Of a stretch of DNA of 64,000 bases, positions 21,313 through 32,532 are shown piece after piece (the first letter of the stretch is position 1; each line of letters starts with the position of its first letter). Made by a program: the position numbers and the translations under genes. The DNA is from Zygnema cylindricum (lineage: Eukaryota > Streptophyta > Zygnematophyceae > Zygnematales > Zygnemataceae): assembly GCA_037447655.1 (NCBI GenBank), contig JBBHKE010000384.1, forward strand, positions 1-64,000, written 5' to 3'. The notes below the pieces were generated by a model. It worked only from the letters and a program-made list of their open reading frames with translations, did no database searches and was not told where the DNA came from.

Positions 21313-23327
21313 AGATGCCGGACGAAACATAGTCGGTCGGGGAACCGTCAAGAAATCCGCGGCCGCTTTCGCTGTCGGCCGCAATAGGATGCTGAAGGAG
21401 GGCCGTCAGACGCGAGAATTCCACGGCCCGATTTTCGCGCCCTTCCCGATACGTCTGGCCGAGGACTCCGTGGACCGAAGGAGTCGTCTGGAGAGAGGGA
21501 GAAAAGAAAAAACAGGGAAAATGAATGAGAGGAGAGTTGTGGGTCATCATGTGGGAAGTTAAATTGTACTAAATGTGTGACATAGAAAAAAAGAGCTTGT
21601 GAGGAGAAATGAAAGACGTGCGTAAATTTAGAACTCTATGAATGTGAGACTTAATGTGGATAGAGCGCTAGGTTGGGAGACGGTTAAGCTACGACGCGAT
21701 AAGATATGGTATGGAAAATATAAGGAGAGAGAGAAAGAGAGAGAGATATAGAATGTTACCTTAAACCAGTTGATTCCAAGGCTAAAGTGAACCTCGGCAT
21801 CTTCCGGCCTCTGGAGCAATGGGTTCGCGACACGAATACGGACATCCATGTCCAAAAGATCGGCAATTTTGACGCTATAATAGTCCACATCATAAGCTCC
21901 CTTCTTTTCCACATCCTCAAACTTGATGGTCAAACCGCCTTCCATTTTCAATTCATCCCCAACCTGCATTCTTGGAAGATCGTTACCATCTACAGCCGCA
22001 CGTGCCAAAATCCTTCTCCACGAGTAGTTTCCCTTCCCCCACGTGCTACTAAATGGAGGCTATGGCCTTCACCCTCTACAAACCACAAAAGACCCACTTC
22101 CTTGATCCATGTTCGCATAGCTTTTCCGTTCTTTATAACGGTGGCGCTTTCCGTACGGTTGTCCAAGTATCCGGTCATCTTCATGTTGATGTGGAGGTTG
22201 GAGTCCGAAACAAGACAAAAGCTTTTGTCGGGTTCTCCACTAAAATCATAGTGTGTGCCGTGTGCACCGACCAAATGAGGATCGTCGTTTACTGTCGCTT
22301 TGCATTTTCCACCGACTTTTGTCTTGACCAAAACGTTGTTCGTACATTCTGGGCCCTTTCCACCGCGGTACACAAAGCATAGACCTCCATAGGCTCCCCT
22401 GGAAAACACAATTCCAGAAAATCATGGTTAATTTGGTTAATTGGAGTATTTTGAGTTTGTTTGAGTTAATTCGAGTTAATTGGGCTACCGGGAAGTTGAA
22501 TCGCAAAAAAACAAAATTTGAAAATAACAAGATCTTTAAGACATGATGAAATTGAAGAGATAACTATTGGCTTGAATTGATCTTATTCATGTTTTGAAAA
22601 ACAGAGAGGAAGTCGTGGAAGATCGATTTGACATAAGTATGCTATTCATTTGATACAAATTAGAGAATTAAGACTTCCACAATTATCCATAATTATACAT
22701 TGAAGAGTGGAAGGAAATTAAAAGTCGTGGGCAATTAATGAAATTTGATATTATTGCATTCATAGTAAATCACGAGTTCCTTTTTTATCTTATTCTCTTA
22801 AAACTAAAGGTTTGAGGGAAATGTTGTCTCCGTACAAGTTAAGCCATTGCCAAAAAGTACACTTCGACGCATCTTTGCATTTAAGGCAACATTTTTCTGC
22901 GGAACCCTTTTTGAACGCTCGAATATTAGCGTTGACCACCGTGTCATCCGGCAGATCACCCGACAAATAAAACGCGGCCGTTCCGTACCCCACCAGTAAC
23001 GGACAGTCGGAAGGAATCTGTTCACAGAAACAGATATAGAACTCGCTCAACGTCGATCAAACTAAGCTGATTCCCATGCCCTTCATTTAAGCATCATTAT
23101 TTACCACAAAAAACAAATTTTCCCACAAAAAAAAAATAATAATAATAATGATAAATTAAAAATAAAAAATCTGTACTTACCACAAATTTTCCCTTGAGAC
23201 CTCCTTTTTTGCAGGGTCCCGTGTTGCAGCCATTATTGTCGCGGTAATTAGGGCATTGAGCTGTCACGACTACGCCGCCCACGAGAGCAAGGAAGAGGAG
23301 GGAAGAGACCAAGCTGTTTGCCGCCAT
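21239..23327 (-). CDS. Root_cap-family secreted protein (LEA-related), four exons
   Basis: Exons on minus: 23327-23181, 23017-22836, 22398-21760, 21487-21239, about 405 residues. The ATG at 23327 (gctATGgcg) starts a signal peptide (LVSSLLFLALVGGVVV, cleavage near TAQC), so the product should enter the secretory pathway. A Cys-rich segment follows (CCLKCKDASKC). Exon 3 carries the vWD-like core typical of the family (ECTNNVLVKTKVGGKC, DPHLVGAHGTHYDFSG, SFCLVSDSNLHINMKM). Exon 4 has the C-terminal hallmark VHGVLGQTYR and ends GILDADCKF...PSN. Splice sites are GT/AG and phases agree (0, 2, 0), except that exon 3 needs one extra base: the frame shifts at the G5 run near 22036-22040. That fits a homopolymer sequencing error or a recent null allele. 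The molecular function of this family is not established. Confidence 0.85.
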
Positions 23328-23518
23328 AGCTTGCAAGTCTTGGAGGGGAAAAGGGAAAGTGACAGAGAAGGGAATAAATATGGGAGAAGAAAAGAGGAAA
23401 AGAAGTGGGAAAGAGGTGTGGGAAAAAAGTGAGAGGCGAGGGAAACAAGCAGCAAAGAAGAGAGAGGGGGAAGAGAAAGGAGAGACGAGGGAATTGAAAA
23501 TCTTAAACTTGGTTTTTT

Positions 23519-23527
23519 AATTTATAG
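23519..23527 (-). promoter_or_regulatory. TATA-box candidate for the Root_cap gene
   Basis: CTATAAATT on minus lies about 190 bases before the ATG at 23327. The leader between them is strongly pyrimidine-rich on the coding strand (23338-23480), as in plant Y-patch promoters. Confidence 0.5.
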
Positions 23528-23529
23528 TT

Positions 23530-24208
23530 TTCTAGAAAAACGTACGATCCTATGCTGTAATATGGCGGGAGTTAATACGTGTCGGTGATGACGTGGCCGT
23601 ACAAATTGGTTCAGAAAATCAAAGAAAAAGGACGGATATCTGTACGATTGATGTAATTTTGAGAGAATTCGTACATCCTTCATAGCTAGAATCTCCTCCT
23701 GAGATGTCGGTTACATAGTACATACTATAGATGGCCGGTGGCCAGGTGGACCTCAGGAGAAAAAAACACATGTCGTGTTTCTCAGAGTGATGACTGTGAC
23801 GTTATGAACTGGTCAGCAGGTATCCTTTACATGACGACATATTGTATTTTTGTCGACAAAGTTATTGAAATCCTAAAACCAACATAAATTTGTCCGCAAG
23901 TTTGATCGCAGTAACCGACAGACGTATGCGGACAAGAAACGCGTGTTTCCATTGGATACTGAGGCTTCCGTACTGGTGTCCCGAACCAAAAAGTTAACGA
24001 ACCAATTCCTCATTAGTTAACGCGTCAAAGAAACGGAGGGCTCTCGGTTTCCATGGAAACACGCCCTACATGCGGTACCGTAAAAGCCACCCTGGCGAAC
24101 ACAAAATGACAAAATCCTTTCCTTTGAAACCGAGAGCCTTCGGTTACAGTGTTAGGAAAAACCGCGTCATCACAGTAGAACCATAGGTTTACGGTGCGAG
24201 CTCTTACC
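23530..24208. other. Intergenic, with a short foldback element at 24036-24143
   Basis: No gene is seen. At 24036-24143, agggctctcggtttcc is matched by the inverse gaaaccgagagcctt about 70 bases later, giving roughly 15-20 bp arms. This is a MITE-like foldback of about 108 bp. Confidence 0.5.
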
Positions 24209-26432
24209 ATAATACTACAATAGGCAGTTTTGTGCGGACAACACTAAACTGTTAAGTATGCGTACAGTACGCGTTTAGTATTTGGGTGCACCGTGCACGA
24301 AAGATATTTGGCGTCAACCTGTTTGACGTCCTAGTACGGAAATCTCAACGTCACGGGCTCCTGTCTTTTCGTCCAGAGCCCTAGGCATCTTTAAGCGTCA
24401 ACTCTATTTTAAAGTATAAAGTAAAATACCCGATACCCAACATTAATTACTTGACCCTCGGTACTTGAAATATGTTACAGTTGTAGACGTCTACAGAATG
24501 TGAGACAGCCTACGAAACAAAATGTATACGACTACGAAACTTTGTAAAATTGTTGACGTCTAAAAAAATGGAGACAGTTGTCGACGTCGAGGTTTTTGTG
24601 ACATTGTAGATGATTAGGGTTTTGTGACATAGCGAAGTCATGCTACCTTGTGATGTCATGAGTACCTAAACTTTCCGCCACGGCTTCCCGATTTCTTTTT
24701 CTTATCTTTTATCATTCGATATGTCATCAAACTAACACAAAAAACATTCAAAAACAAATAAAAATATATGTCTTTCATTTGATACTATTATTGCTCCATT
24801 TCATTTAGAGAAGAGAGAAAGAGGAGCGGTCGAGTGAGAAAAAGCGGGAGAGACGAGGACGACATAAACTTTTGCGAAGAACTCATGAATGAAAGTGGAG
24901 ATCCGTGACCCCAACAATTTTTTTCTCCGTACATGCTTGTCATTTTCGTACATACAAGCGCGTGATGAGCAATGAAAAAAATAGCGTGTACTCTCCCTCA
25001 TGCAATTTTTTTTAAGACGTCTCATGCGTGCAATCTCGGTTTTCTATTCGTCGATAGGGTATTATTTTAATTAAAAGCATGTCGCGATTTTATTCCAATA
25101 CAAGTGTGAAGATCAGCTGGTGTGACGTGGAAGTTGGTCGAAATGATATTACGCCAAACTAACGTACTATCCAAGTTCCAAGATGACGCAAAATATACTT
25201 TGGTTCTTGCCCGTTTTTCGTACGACGTATGATTTTATCGTTAAAAGTCCCATTTTCTATGAAAACGACAGAAAAAAACCCTTAATTTAACACATGGGCA
25301 AACACCCCTAGGGTACTTTTGCATGTGCTAAAGCTACAATTATGTTTTCTCGTTTTCCTCCATAACTTAGAAATAAATGAGAAAACCCGCAGCCGTATCA
25401 AAAAATTGAAATTACTACCGTACAAGTTGCGTTACCTTGAAACTTTATATGTACAAGAGTTGCGATGCAGTTTGTCCTCTAGCGTGTATTGACCCACTTT
25501 CGCGTCTTTCCAGCTCATCTTTAAATTTTATTTAAAATTACCTCTCGAGGTGATTTTAAATAAAGTTCCATGAAGTAAGCGACTACGCAAATGCTATCAC
25601 ACGTGTCGGAAGTTTTTGACAAATTTTGTGCGCGGAGTATAACAAAAAAAACCCACTGCACGTTTACACTTTACAGCCTGTGCGTGACTTTTTTCCGTGG
25701 GTTTTTTTTCGTACATAGGCCGTAGAGGGGGTCTCGACCAACGGACGCCATTTCGCAAAAGCGAAGTCTGTGAAAGCGCCTCTCTCCCTCCCTCTCCCAC
25801 TACCACGTCTATCTCACAATTCTTGCAATGAAAAACGGTATTAATGATATCGCATGAAAGATATCTAAAAAATATTTATTTTGAATATATTTGGTGGTAT
25901 TTCAATAGCAAGTAGGGTGAGAAAATACTAACAAATAAAATCAGGAAACCATGGCTAAAAGTTTTAAAATTTGTGACATCCACACTGTTATAATTTGAGC
26001 GTGACGTCAAAATGTCACAAACCCTAAACATCTACAATGTCACAAATAGCTAGACGTCTACAACCGTCGATATTTTGTAAACGTCATCAATTGTCGCGGG
26101 TTTGTAGTTGTCTACAACTGTCACACATTACACCCACGTCTACATCCGTCACAATACAAAGTAACGATTTCATTTCTTTACATAAGAATGATCTGAAAGC
26201 AGTACCGAGAATCTTTGCAAAAAACAAAGTTACAAGACTAAAGTTTCGGTTACATGCGAAGTACCCTTAGTAAAGACAAATTTGTACACCGATGTACATA
26301 AAATTTATAATCGACGTTTAACATTTCTGAACCAGGACGTCCCAAAAAACAAAAGAATGACCTAATTTGCAAATTTCATTGGTTGTACTGTACATGGCTA
26401 CGCTATGACCAAACCTTAATTGACGTCATTAA
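24209..26432. repeat. Large direct repeat, copy 1 (about 2.2 kb)
   Basis: This block recurs in the same orientation at 29336-31498. Shared anchors include taggcagttttgtgcggaca, cgtccagagccctaggcatc, aaatatactttggt(t/g)cttgc and gcaaatttcattggttgta. Inside each copy, two arms (about 24474-24660 and 25985-26160) are inverse to each other, built on gtagacgtc and gtgacattgtaga...tagggttt. The unit itself therefore looks like a long-TIR element. No transposase or other protein is recognisable. Confidence 0.75.
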
Positions 26433-26464
26433 GCTCTCACATTTGAATATCTTAGGCCTCTATT

Positions 26465-27085
26465 CCACTAGGCGGTCCCAGTAAACATGCGGAGACGTCT
26501 ATCTGCAGTGTTTACAGGCACGACGTTCTATTATGTTGTACTAGTAAACATTGTTTTTCAATTATGATTGCCCCCGCGTAGGTTAGTTTATTGATTCTTA
26601 AAATTAAAAATATTCTTCAAACTGAAAATTTGTACGTAATATTTGTACGAGCGGAGGTAGTTAATGATTCGTACGAAAATTTTGCGACCAAATTTTAACC
26701 TTGAAATTGGAAATCAAAATTTCGAAACGGAATGGCAAAAAGGCGCCGCAAACTTTGAAGGCCAGTGGATGTCAAAAGTAGCGTGCGAATATTTTTCGGT
26801 CGACCTGTATACAGCGTGGCGGAAGGCACATGGTGTGTAAGACGTGTTTGTTTCTCATCGCTTGTTTGTGGTGGATGTTTGTTTTACTTTGCACGTGTAC
26901 CAATGGTACGCTACCTGTGTGAATAAACTCTCCTCCCCGAGGAGAGTTCTCTTCACACTAGACGATTTGCGCGATTGCTTCGCGAATCTAAAAAAGTGAA
27001 ACATCAAACGGTCGATACTTACGCCTATAATATTGGAGCCATCTTATGAGCATGTTTCGTCTAAAAAAATAAAAAATGATACGAA
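26465..27085. repeat. Repeat R, copy 1
   Basis: It begins ggcggtcccagtaaacatgc and continues through cagtgtttacaggcacgac, gtaatatttgtacg, aaatttcgaaacggaatggc and gcctataatattggagccat. The same order recurs at 28390-29025 and partly at 27945-28375. All three lie between the two large direct repeats. The ends carry gtaaac/gtttac inverted motifs, suggesting a DNA-transposon origin. Confidence 0.7.
26916..26961. other. Conserved hairpin in repeat R
   Basis: gtgtgaataaactctcctcc followed by gaggagagttctcttcacac folds into a near-perfect stem of about 18-20 bp with a very short loop. The counterpart at 28850-28892 keeps the stem with compensating changes in places. Confidence 0.6.
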
Positions 27086-27103
27086 TATGTACGAAATAGT
27101 ACG

Positions 27104-27193
27104 GCGTCAGTAAACAACCCCACTTTTCTTCTAATGGAAGTTCACCCTTTGGGTAAGGTTCCATTATGGGAAAAATGTCGTTGTTTACTGAAA
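27104..27193. mobile_element. Short foldback element
   Basis: cagtaaacaac at the left is matched by gttgtttactg at the right. Inside, ctaatggaa is matched by ttccatta. The whole folds on itself over about 90 bp. The outer motif is the same gtaaac/gtttac pair seen at the ends of repeat R. No coding potential. Confidence 0.5.
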
Positions 27194-27796
27194 TCCGTAC
27201 GTTTTCGTTTAGTGTTGTATCGAAACAAATAAAATGTCAAAAAAACAAGCCTACTCAATGAGGGATTTGATTCTCCACGTTTATGGGCGTAAACGTGGAC
27301 CGTTGGATGGATAATCGGATACGCAATCATCTGACTCTTTCAATTCGCAACAAGTGACCCGGAATAGGTCAATTTTAAGCGCCTGAACGAATAAGATTGT
27401 GCCTCGTGGAAAAGTGAACAAAAATCCACGACGACCGGGCGATCAGGTTGGTACACGTCGCTCATGACATGTGCCTTTCGCTAGGGAGGATGCGAGGTCA
27501 GCGGAAGCCACAAGAAAATCTTTGACGGAGGATATTGTTTCACGCTTTTGTTGCCATCCGCTAACCATTCTAACATTTGTACGCTTTTCAAAATCTTAAG
27601 TTTCGTCCGCCCGTACAGATTTTATTCAATACGGCGTACGAGTCACTTTTTACCTTCGTTGGTACAAATATGTGGTCACAATTTGCTGACAGAGATTCTT
27701 TGAAGATTTCTAAAATCGGATTTACATATTACGTGGACCAATGAAAGTGTGTCACGCAAAAATAATGTCGGTTACTAACTCGACACAATGGAACGA

Positions 27797-27850
27797 TGGC
27801 TCCAGTAAACGAATTTTGGATGTTTACTGGGACCTCCTAATGGAACAACG
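27797..27850. mobile_element. Very short foldback with GTTTACTGGGACC arms
   Basis: ggctccagtaaac at the left and gtttactgggacc at the right enclose about 20 bases. The right arm plus tcctaatgg is the inverse of the ccattaggcggtcccagtaaac start of repeat R copy 3. It looks like a relic of a transposon end. Confidence 0.45.
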
Positions 27851-27944
27851 CTCTTATATAGCAAAATGTCTATCACCGACATTCCTAAAAAACTTAATAC
27901 ATGAAAAGAGAATTAAAAAAAAAAAAAATAACATTCCATTAGGT

Positions 27945-28375
27945 GGTCCCTGTAAACGTACGGAAACGTCATTAGGTGGTCTCAGTAAACGTACGGAAAT
28001 GTCTAATGACAGGGTTTACTGGCAGTTCGCTTCATTGTGGGTCAGTAAGCAACCTTTCGAAAGTATGATTGGTGCCACGTCGTTAGTGTTCACATATTGA
28101 AAACATAAAAATATTCTTTAAAATAATCTGAATGATAAAATCTGTACCATCGGAGGTAGTCAATAAATTGTACGAAAAGTATACGGCCACATTATAATTT
28201 TGAAAATGGAAATCAAAATTTCGAAATGGAATGGCTTAAAGACGCCGCAAACTTTGAAGGTCGGTGGATGTCAGATGGAGCGTGCGAGGATACTTTCGGT
28301 TGACTTGCATCCAGCGTGGCAGGCGGCACATGGCTTGTACTACGTGTAGGCTTGTGATCGCCGAAGTATATATTT
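27945..28375. repeat. Repeat R, copy 2 (partial)
   Basis: It opens with two close copies of ttaggtggtc(c/t)c(t/a)gtaaacg and acggaaa(c/t)gtc. It keeps the gggtttactggcag, caaaatttcgaaatggaatg and gtggcaggcggcacatgg blocks of copies 1 and 3, but lacks the hairpin and the 3' third. Confidence 0.55.
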
Positions 28376-28389
28376 TTTTGCTTAAGGCA

Positions 28390-29025
28390 CGTTCTCCATT
28401 AGGCGGTCCCAGTAAACATGCGGATACGTCTATTTCTAGTGTTTACTGGCACGGCCTTCCATTATGTCGTGCCAGTAGACATCGTTTCTCAATTATGGTT
28501 GGCGCCACGTAGGTTAGTTTTCAGATTCTTAAAATCTAGAAATATTCTTCAAGCTGAAAATCTGTACGTAATATTTGTACGGGTAGAGGTAGTTAATGAC
28601 TCGTACGAAAATTTTGCGACCAGATTTTAATTTTTGAAATTGAAAATCAAAATTTCGGAACGGAATGTCAAAAAGGCGCCGCAAACTTTTAAAGTCAGCG
28701 GATGTCAGAAGGAGCGTGCGAAGATATTTCGGTTGACCTTCATACACCGTGGCGGAAGGCACATGGCGTGTACGACGTGTTCGATTCACATTGCCTGTTC
28801 GTGGTGGATTTTTTTTCTAATTTTCAAGTGTACCAATGTTACGCGACCAGTGTGAAGAAACTCTCCTCCCGAGGAGGGTCTCTTCACACTGAACGATGTG
28901 CGTGATTGCTTCGCGAATCTAAAGAAGTGAAAAATCCAACGGTCGACATTTACGCCTATAATATTGGAGCCATCCAGTAGACATGTTTCGTCTGACAAAA
29001 AAATAAAATTGGTACGAATCTGTAT
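28390..29025. repeat. Repeat R, copy 3, ending at an assembly gap
   Basis: Same block order as copy 1, including the hairpin at 28850-28892. An additional inverted pair, gtttactggcacg with cgtgccagtagac, lies at 28439-28474. The copy stops at the 10-N gap, so its right end is unknown. Confidence 0.7.
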
Positions 29026-29035
29026 NNNNNNNNNN
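29026..29035. other. Assembly gap (10 N)
   Basis: Ten Ns, the same length as the gap at 48042, so a placeholder rather than a measured size. To its right, about 29040-29260 holds two copies of gttcagtttaccggacagaa roughly 120 bases apart. Confidence 0.95.
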
Positions 29036-29335
29036 ATTTGAGTTTTTCGTCATAGTTTGTACAATGTTGGTACAATTCCGTACGTTTCCCGTTAAATTTC
29101 TGTTCAGTTTACCGGACAGAAAGTACTACGAAGTGCAACGTATCTTTTAGTCAAATTCCGTACTTTTTGGGTACAAAACCGTACAGTTAATGTATATACC
29201 GTACAGTTCCGTAAATTCTCCGTTCAGTTTACCGGACAGAAAGTACATCGCGTTTTTTTCCGATTTATTCAAAAGTCACGAATTATACGTTTTAATCGGA
29301 AAAAAGGAAAAAATCGCGCGATTTGAACAACTATG

Positions 29336-31498
29336 CATAATACTATAATAGGCAGTTTTGTGCGGACAACACTAAACTGTTAAGTATGCGTACAGTACGA
29401 GTTTAGTATTTGGGTGCCCCGTGCACACAAGATTTTTTGCGTCAACCTGTTTGACGTCTTAGTACGGAAATCTAAACGTCACGTGCTCCTGTCTTTTCGT
29501 CCAGAGCCCTAGGCATCTTTAAGCGTCAACTCTATTTTAAAGTATAAAGTAAAATACACGATACCCAACATTATTTACTTGACCCTCGGTACTTGAAATA
29601 TGTAACAGTTGTAGACGTCTACAAAATGTGAGACAGCCTACGAAACAAAAATGTAGACGACTACTAAACTTTGTAAAATTGTTGACGTCTAAAAAAACGG
29701 AGAGTTGTCGACGTCGAGGTTTTTGTGACATTGTAGCGAAGTCATGCTACATTGTGATGTCATGAGAACGTAAACTTTCCGCCACGGCTTCCCTATTTCT
29801 TTTTCTTATCTTTTGTCATTCGATATGTCATCAAACTAACACAAAAAACATTCAAAAAAAAGAAAAAATGTATATCTTTCATTTGATACTATTATTGTTG
29901 CGTTTCATTTAGACAAGAGAGAAAGAGGAGCGGTCGAGTGAGAAAAAGCGGGAGAAACGAGGACGACATTTTTGCGAAGGACCCATGAATGAAAGTGGAG
30001 GTCCGAGACCCCAACGATATTTTCTTCGTACATGCTTGTCATTTTCGTACATACAAGCGCGTGATGAGCAGTGAAAAAATAGCGTGTACTCTCTCTCGTG
30101 CAATTTTGTTTTGAAGACCTCTCATGCGTGCAAACTCGGTTTTCTATTCGTCAATAAAGTATTATTTTAATAAAAAAAAGGTCGCGATTTGATTCCAGTA
30201 CAAGTGTGAATATGAGCTGGTGTGACATGGAAGTGGGTCGAAATGTTTTTACGCCAAACTGACGTACTATCCAAGTTCCAAGATGACGCAAAATATACTT
30301 TGGTGCTTGCCCGTTTTTCGTACGGCGTAAGATTTTCTCGTTGCAAGTCCCATTTTTTGTGAAAACGACGGAAAAAAAACCCTTACTTGACCACATGGGC
30401 ACACACCCTTAGGGTACTTTTGCATGTGCTAAAACTACGGTTATGTTTTGTCGTTTTCCTCCATAATTTAGAAAAAAACGAGAAAAACCGTACATGTTGC
30501 GTTACCTTAAAACTTTATATGTACCGGAGTTGCGATGCAGTTTGTCGTCTTGCGTGTATCGTTCCACTTTCGCGTCCTTCGAGCTCATCTTCAAACTTTA
30601 TATAAATTCACCTCGCGAGGTGATTTTAAATAAAGTTCCAAGAGGTGAGCGAAAATGCAAATGTTGTCACACGTGTCGTAAGTTTTTGACAATTTTTGTG
30701 CCCGGAGTACAAAAAAAAATCCACTACTCGTTTACACTTTACAGCATGTGCGGAACTTTTTCCCGTGCGTTTTTATTCGTATTGGGGCCGTGGAGGGGGT
30801 CTCGACCAACGGACGCCATTTCGCAAAAGCAAAGTCAATGAAAGCGCCTCTCTCTCTCTCTCCCTCTCGTACTACCACGTATATCTCACAATTCTTATAA
30901 TGAAAAACGGTAATAATGATATTGAATGAAAGATATCTAAAAAATATTTATTTTGAATATATTTGGGCGTATACTAATAGCAAGTAGGGTGAGAAAAGAC
31001 CAAAAAACAAAATCACGAAATCGTGGTTGAAAGTTTTAGAATTTTTGACGTTGACCTTGTCATAATTTGAGCGTGACGTCAAAATGTCACAAACCCTAAA
31101 CATCTACAATGTCACAAGTAGCTAGACGTCTACAACCGTCGATATTTTGTAAACGCCATCAATTGTCGCGGGTTTGTAGTTGTCTACAAATGTCACAAAT
31201 TACACCCACGTCTACATCCGTCACAATATAAAGTAACGATGTCATTTCTTTACATAAGAATGCTCTAAAAGTAGTACGGAGAATTTTTGCAAAAAACAGA
31301 GTTACAAGACTAAAGTTTCGATTACATGCGAAAGTAAAGACAAATTTGAACACCAAAGTACATAAAAATTTATAATCGACGTTCATCATTTAAGAAGCGA
31401 GACATCCCAAAAAACAAAAGAATTACCTAATTTGCAAATTTCATTGGTTGTACCGTACATGGCTGCGCTATGACCTGACCTCACCTAAGGTCACTAAG
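29336..31498. repeat. Large direct repeat, copy 2 (about 2.2 kb)
   Basis: Same orientation as 24209-26432, with scattered substitutions and short indels, and the same internal inverted arms. It ends at the TG of the Ty3-type LTR at 31499, so that LTR inserted at or near the end of this copy. No coding sequence is recognised. Confidence 0.75.
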
Positions 31499-31974
31499 TG
31501 TAACAAAAGAAACAATACAACACAACACGTCACAATGCACAGCGGAAACACCAAGGATCTTCCCGTAGCAACAGTAGGAGCACACAGTACTAACAGACAA
31601 GGTTGCGCTTTATTGCTGGAAAGAGAGTACAAGGTTGCGCTCACTGTATAGGTCTACTTCAGGTCCTCTATTCACAAGGTCTACTCGACCATTTAAACTA
31701 ACTAACTGCTAGTCATCCTAGTACTGTACAGCTGTACACGTGGACCTTCACGGTCAACCGAGAACTATCCAAAACTTCCTTCTAGAACTATACAGCTCAA
31801 CCTACATTCTGCGGCGTTGCTATGCTGCGCTGCTACGTTGCTGCGCTACTAAGTTGCTACGCCGCTAAGTTGCTATGCTGTGCTGGTCTGGAATTACAGC
31901 TGCGCTGCTCTGGGATCGCAACTATAGCAGCCTAGCCCTAGCCATTAAGTACCCAACTCTGTAACCCTGTTATA
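31499..31974 (-). repeat. Ty3-type 3' LTR (about 476 bp)
   Basis: The block runs on plus from tgtaacaaaag to cctgttata, giving inverted ends TATAACA...TGTTACA on minus, so the usual TG start has become TA. It is preceded on minus by a purine tract GTGGGAGGCAC and by the pol stop at 32020. The interior is rich in gctgcgctgcta repeats (31805-31900). Confidence 0.65.
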
Positions 31975-32532
31975 GTGCCTCCCACTAAGGATTCAGCGTC
32001 CCGCTGAACCTTGATTTACTCAAGGAAACTGCAACTGCCGGAGTATGTCGTATGTTTCCTCGCGATACTCCTCGAATTCTTGGCGAAGGGCGTCGAGTTG
32101 ATTTTGGAGCTGTTCACATCGGGTCTCAAGCAACGCAATATGATGATCTGCCGCTGCCAACCGCCTCCGAGTGATTCGCTCTCGAACCAAATCCTCCCGT
32201 TCCTCGGTTACAACTTTGGGTAGTTCGGGTCGCGGCGGAACGATCGCCGATGCAAGCTCCTCGGTTGCCGGAATCCATGGTTCTTCGGGTTCAGCCACTG
32301 GGGGAACTTCCTCCGCTTCTTTTTCCGTCGGTTCCCACCGAGATACCTTCCGTAATTTAAGGACACGTGTTTCCTTGCACTCGGCCCGCTGCAGAGCATT
32401 CTTTCGAGCCAGCTTGAGTGCCCGTACCTCAGGGGTGACCTCCGCTCTAGAGATGATGTCGTGGAGGCGGACATCCCACGGGTGATAATGACGGAGTAAC
32501 CCGGGAACATCAATCTTGTACCTGTAGTTGTC
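31975..32532 (-). pseudogene. C-terminal end of a Ty3-type pol, truncated
   Basis: A minus frame runs from the junction at about 32530 to the stop at 32020. It reads through a WDVRLHDIISRAEV-type segment and a charged stretch into a Pro/Glu-rich part (VAEPEEPWIPATEE), then a coiled-coil tail (ALLETRCEQLQNQLDALRQE). It sits immediately before the polypurine tract and LTR, where the tail of a Ty3 polyprotein belongs. A perfect 7-bp hairpin (ttcagcg/cgctgaa) lies at 31992-32008 between stop and tract. Everything upstream is lost at a junction with copia sequence. Confidence 0.55.

Noticed and set aside
22040-22075. Tiny intron to explain the Root_cap frameshift
   Set aside because: The GT...AG pairs available here give introns of 24 or 31 bases, too short for a plant spliceosome, and neither restores the correct frame.
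29036-29335. A second mirror-written block beside the other 10-N gap
   Set aside because: The sequence right of this gap reads normally and shows forward repeats (gttcagtttaccggacagaa twice); reversing it gave nothing recognisable.
31805-31900. gctgcgctgcta repeats as a CRISPR-like or regulatory array
   Set aside because: Simple degenerate repeat within an LTR; no regular spacers.
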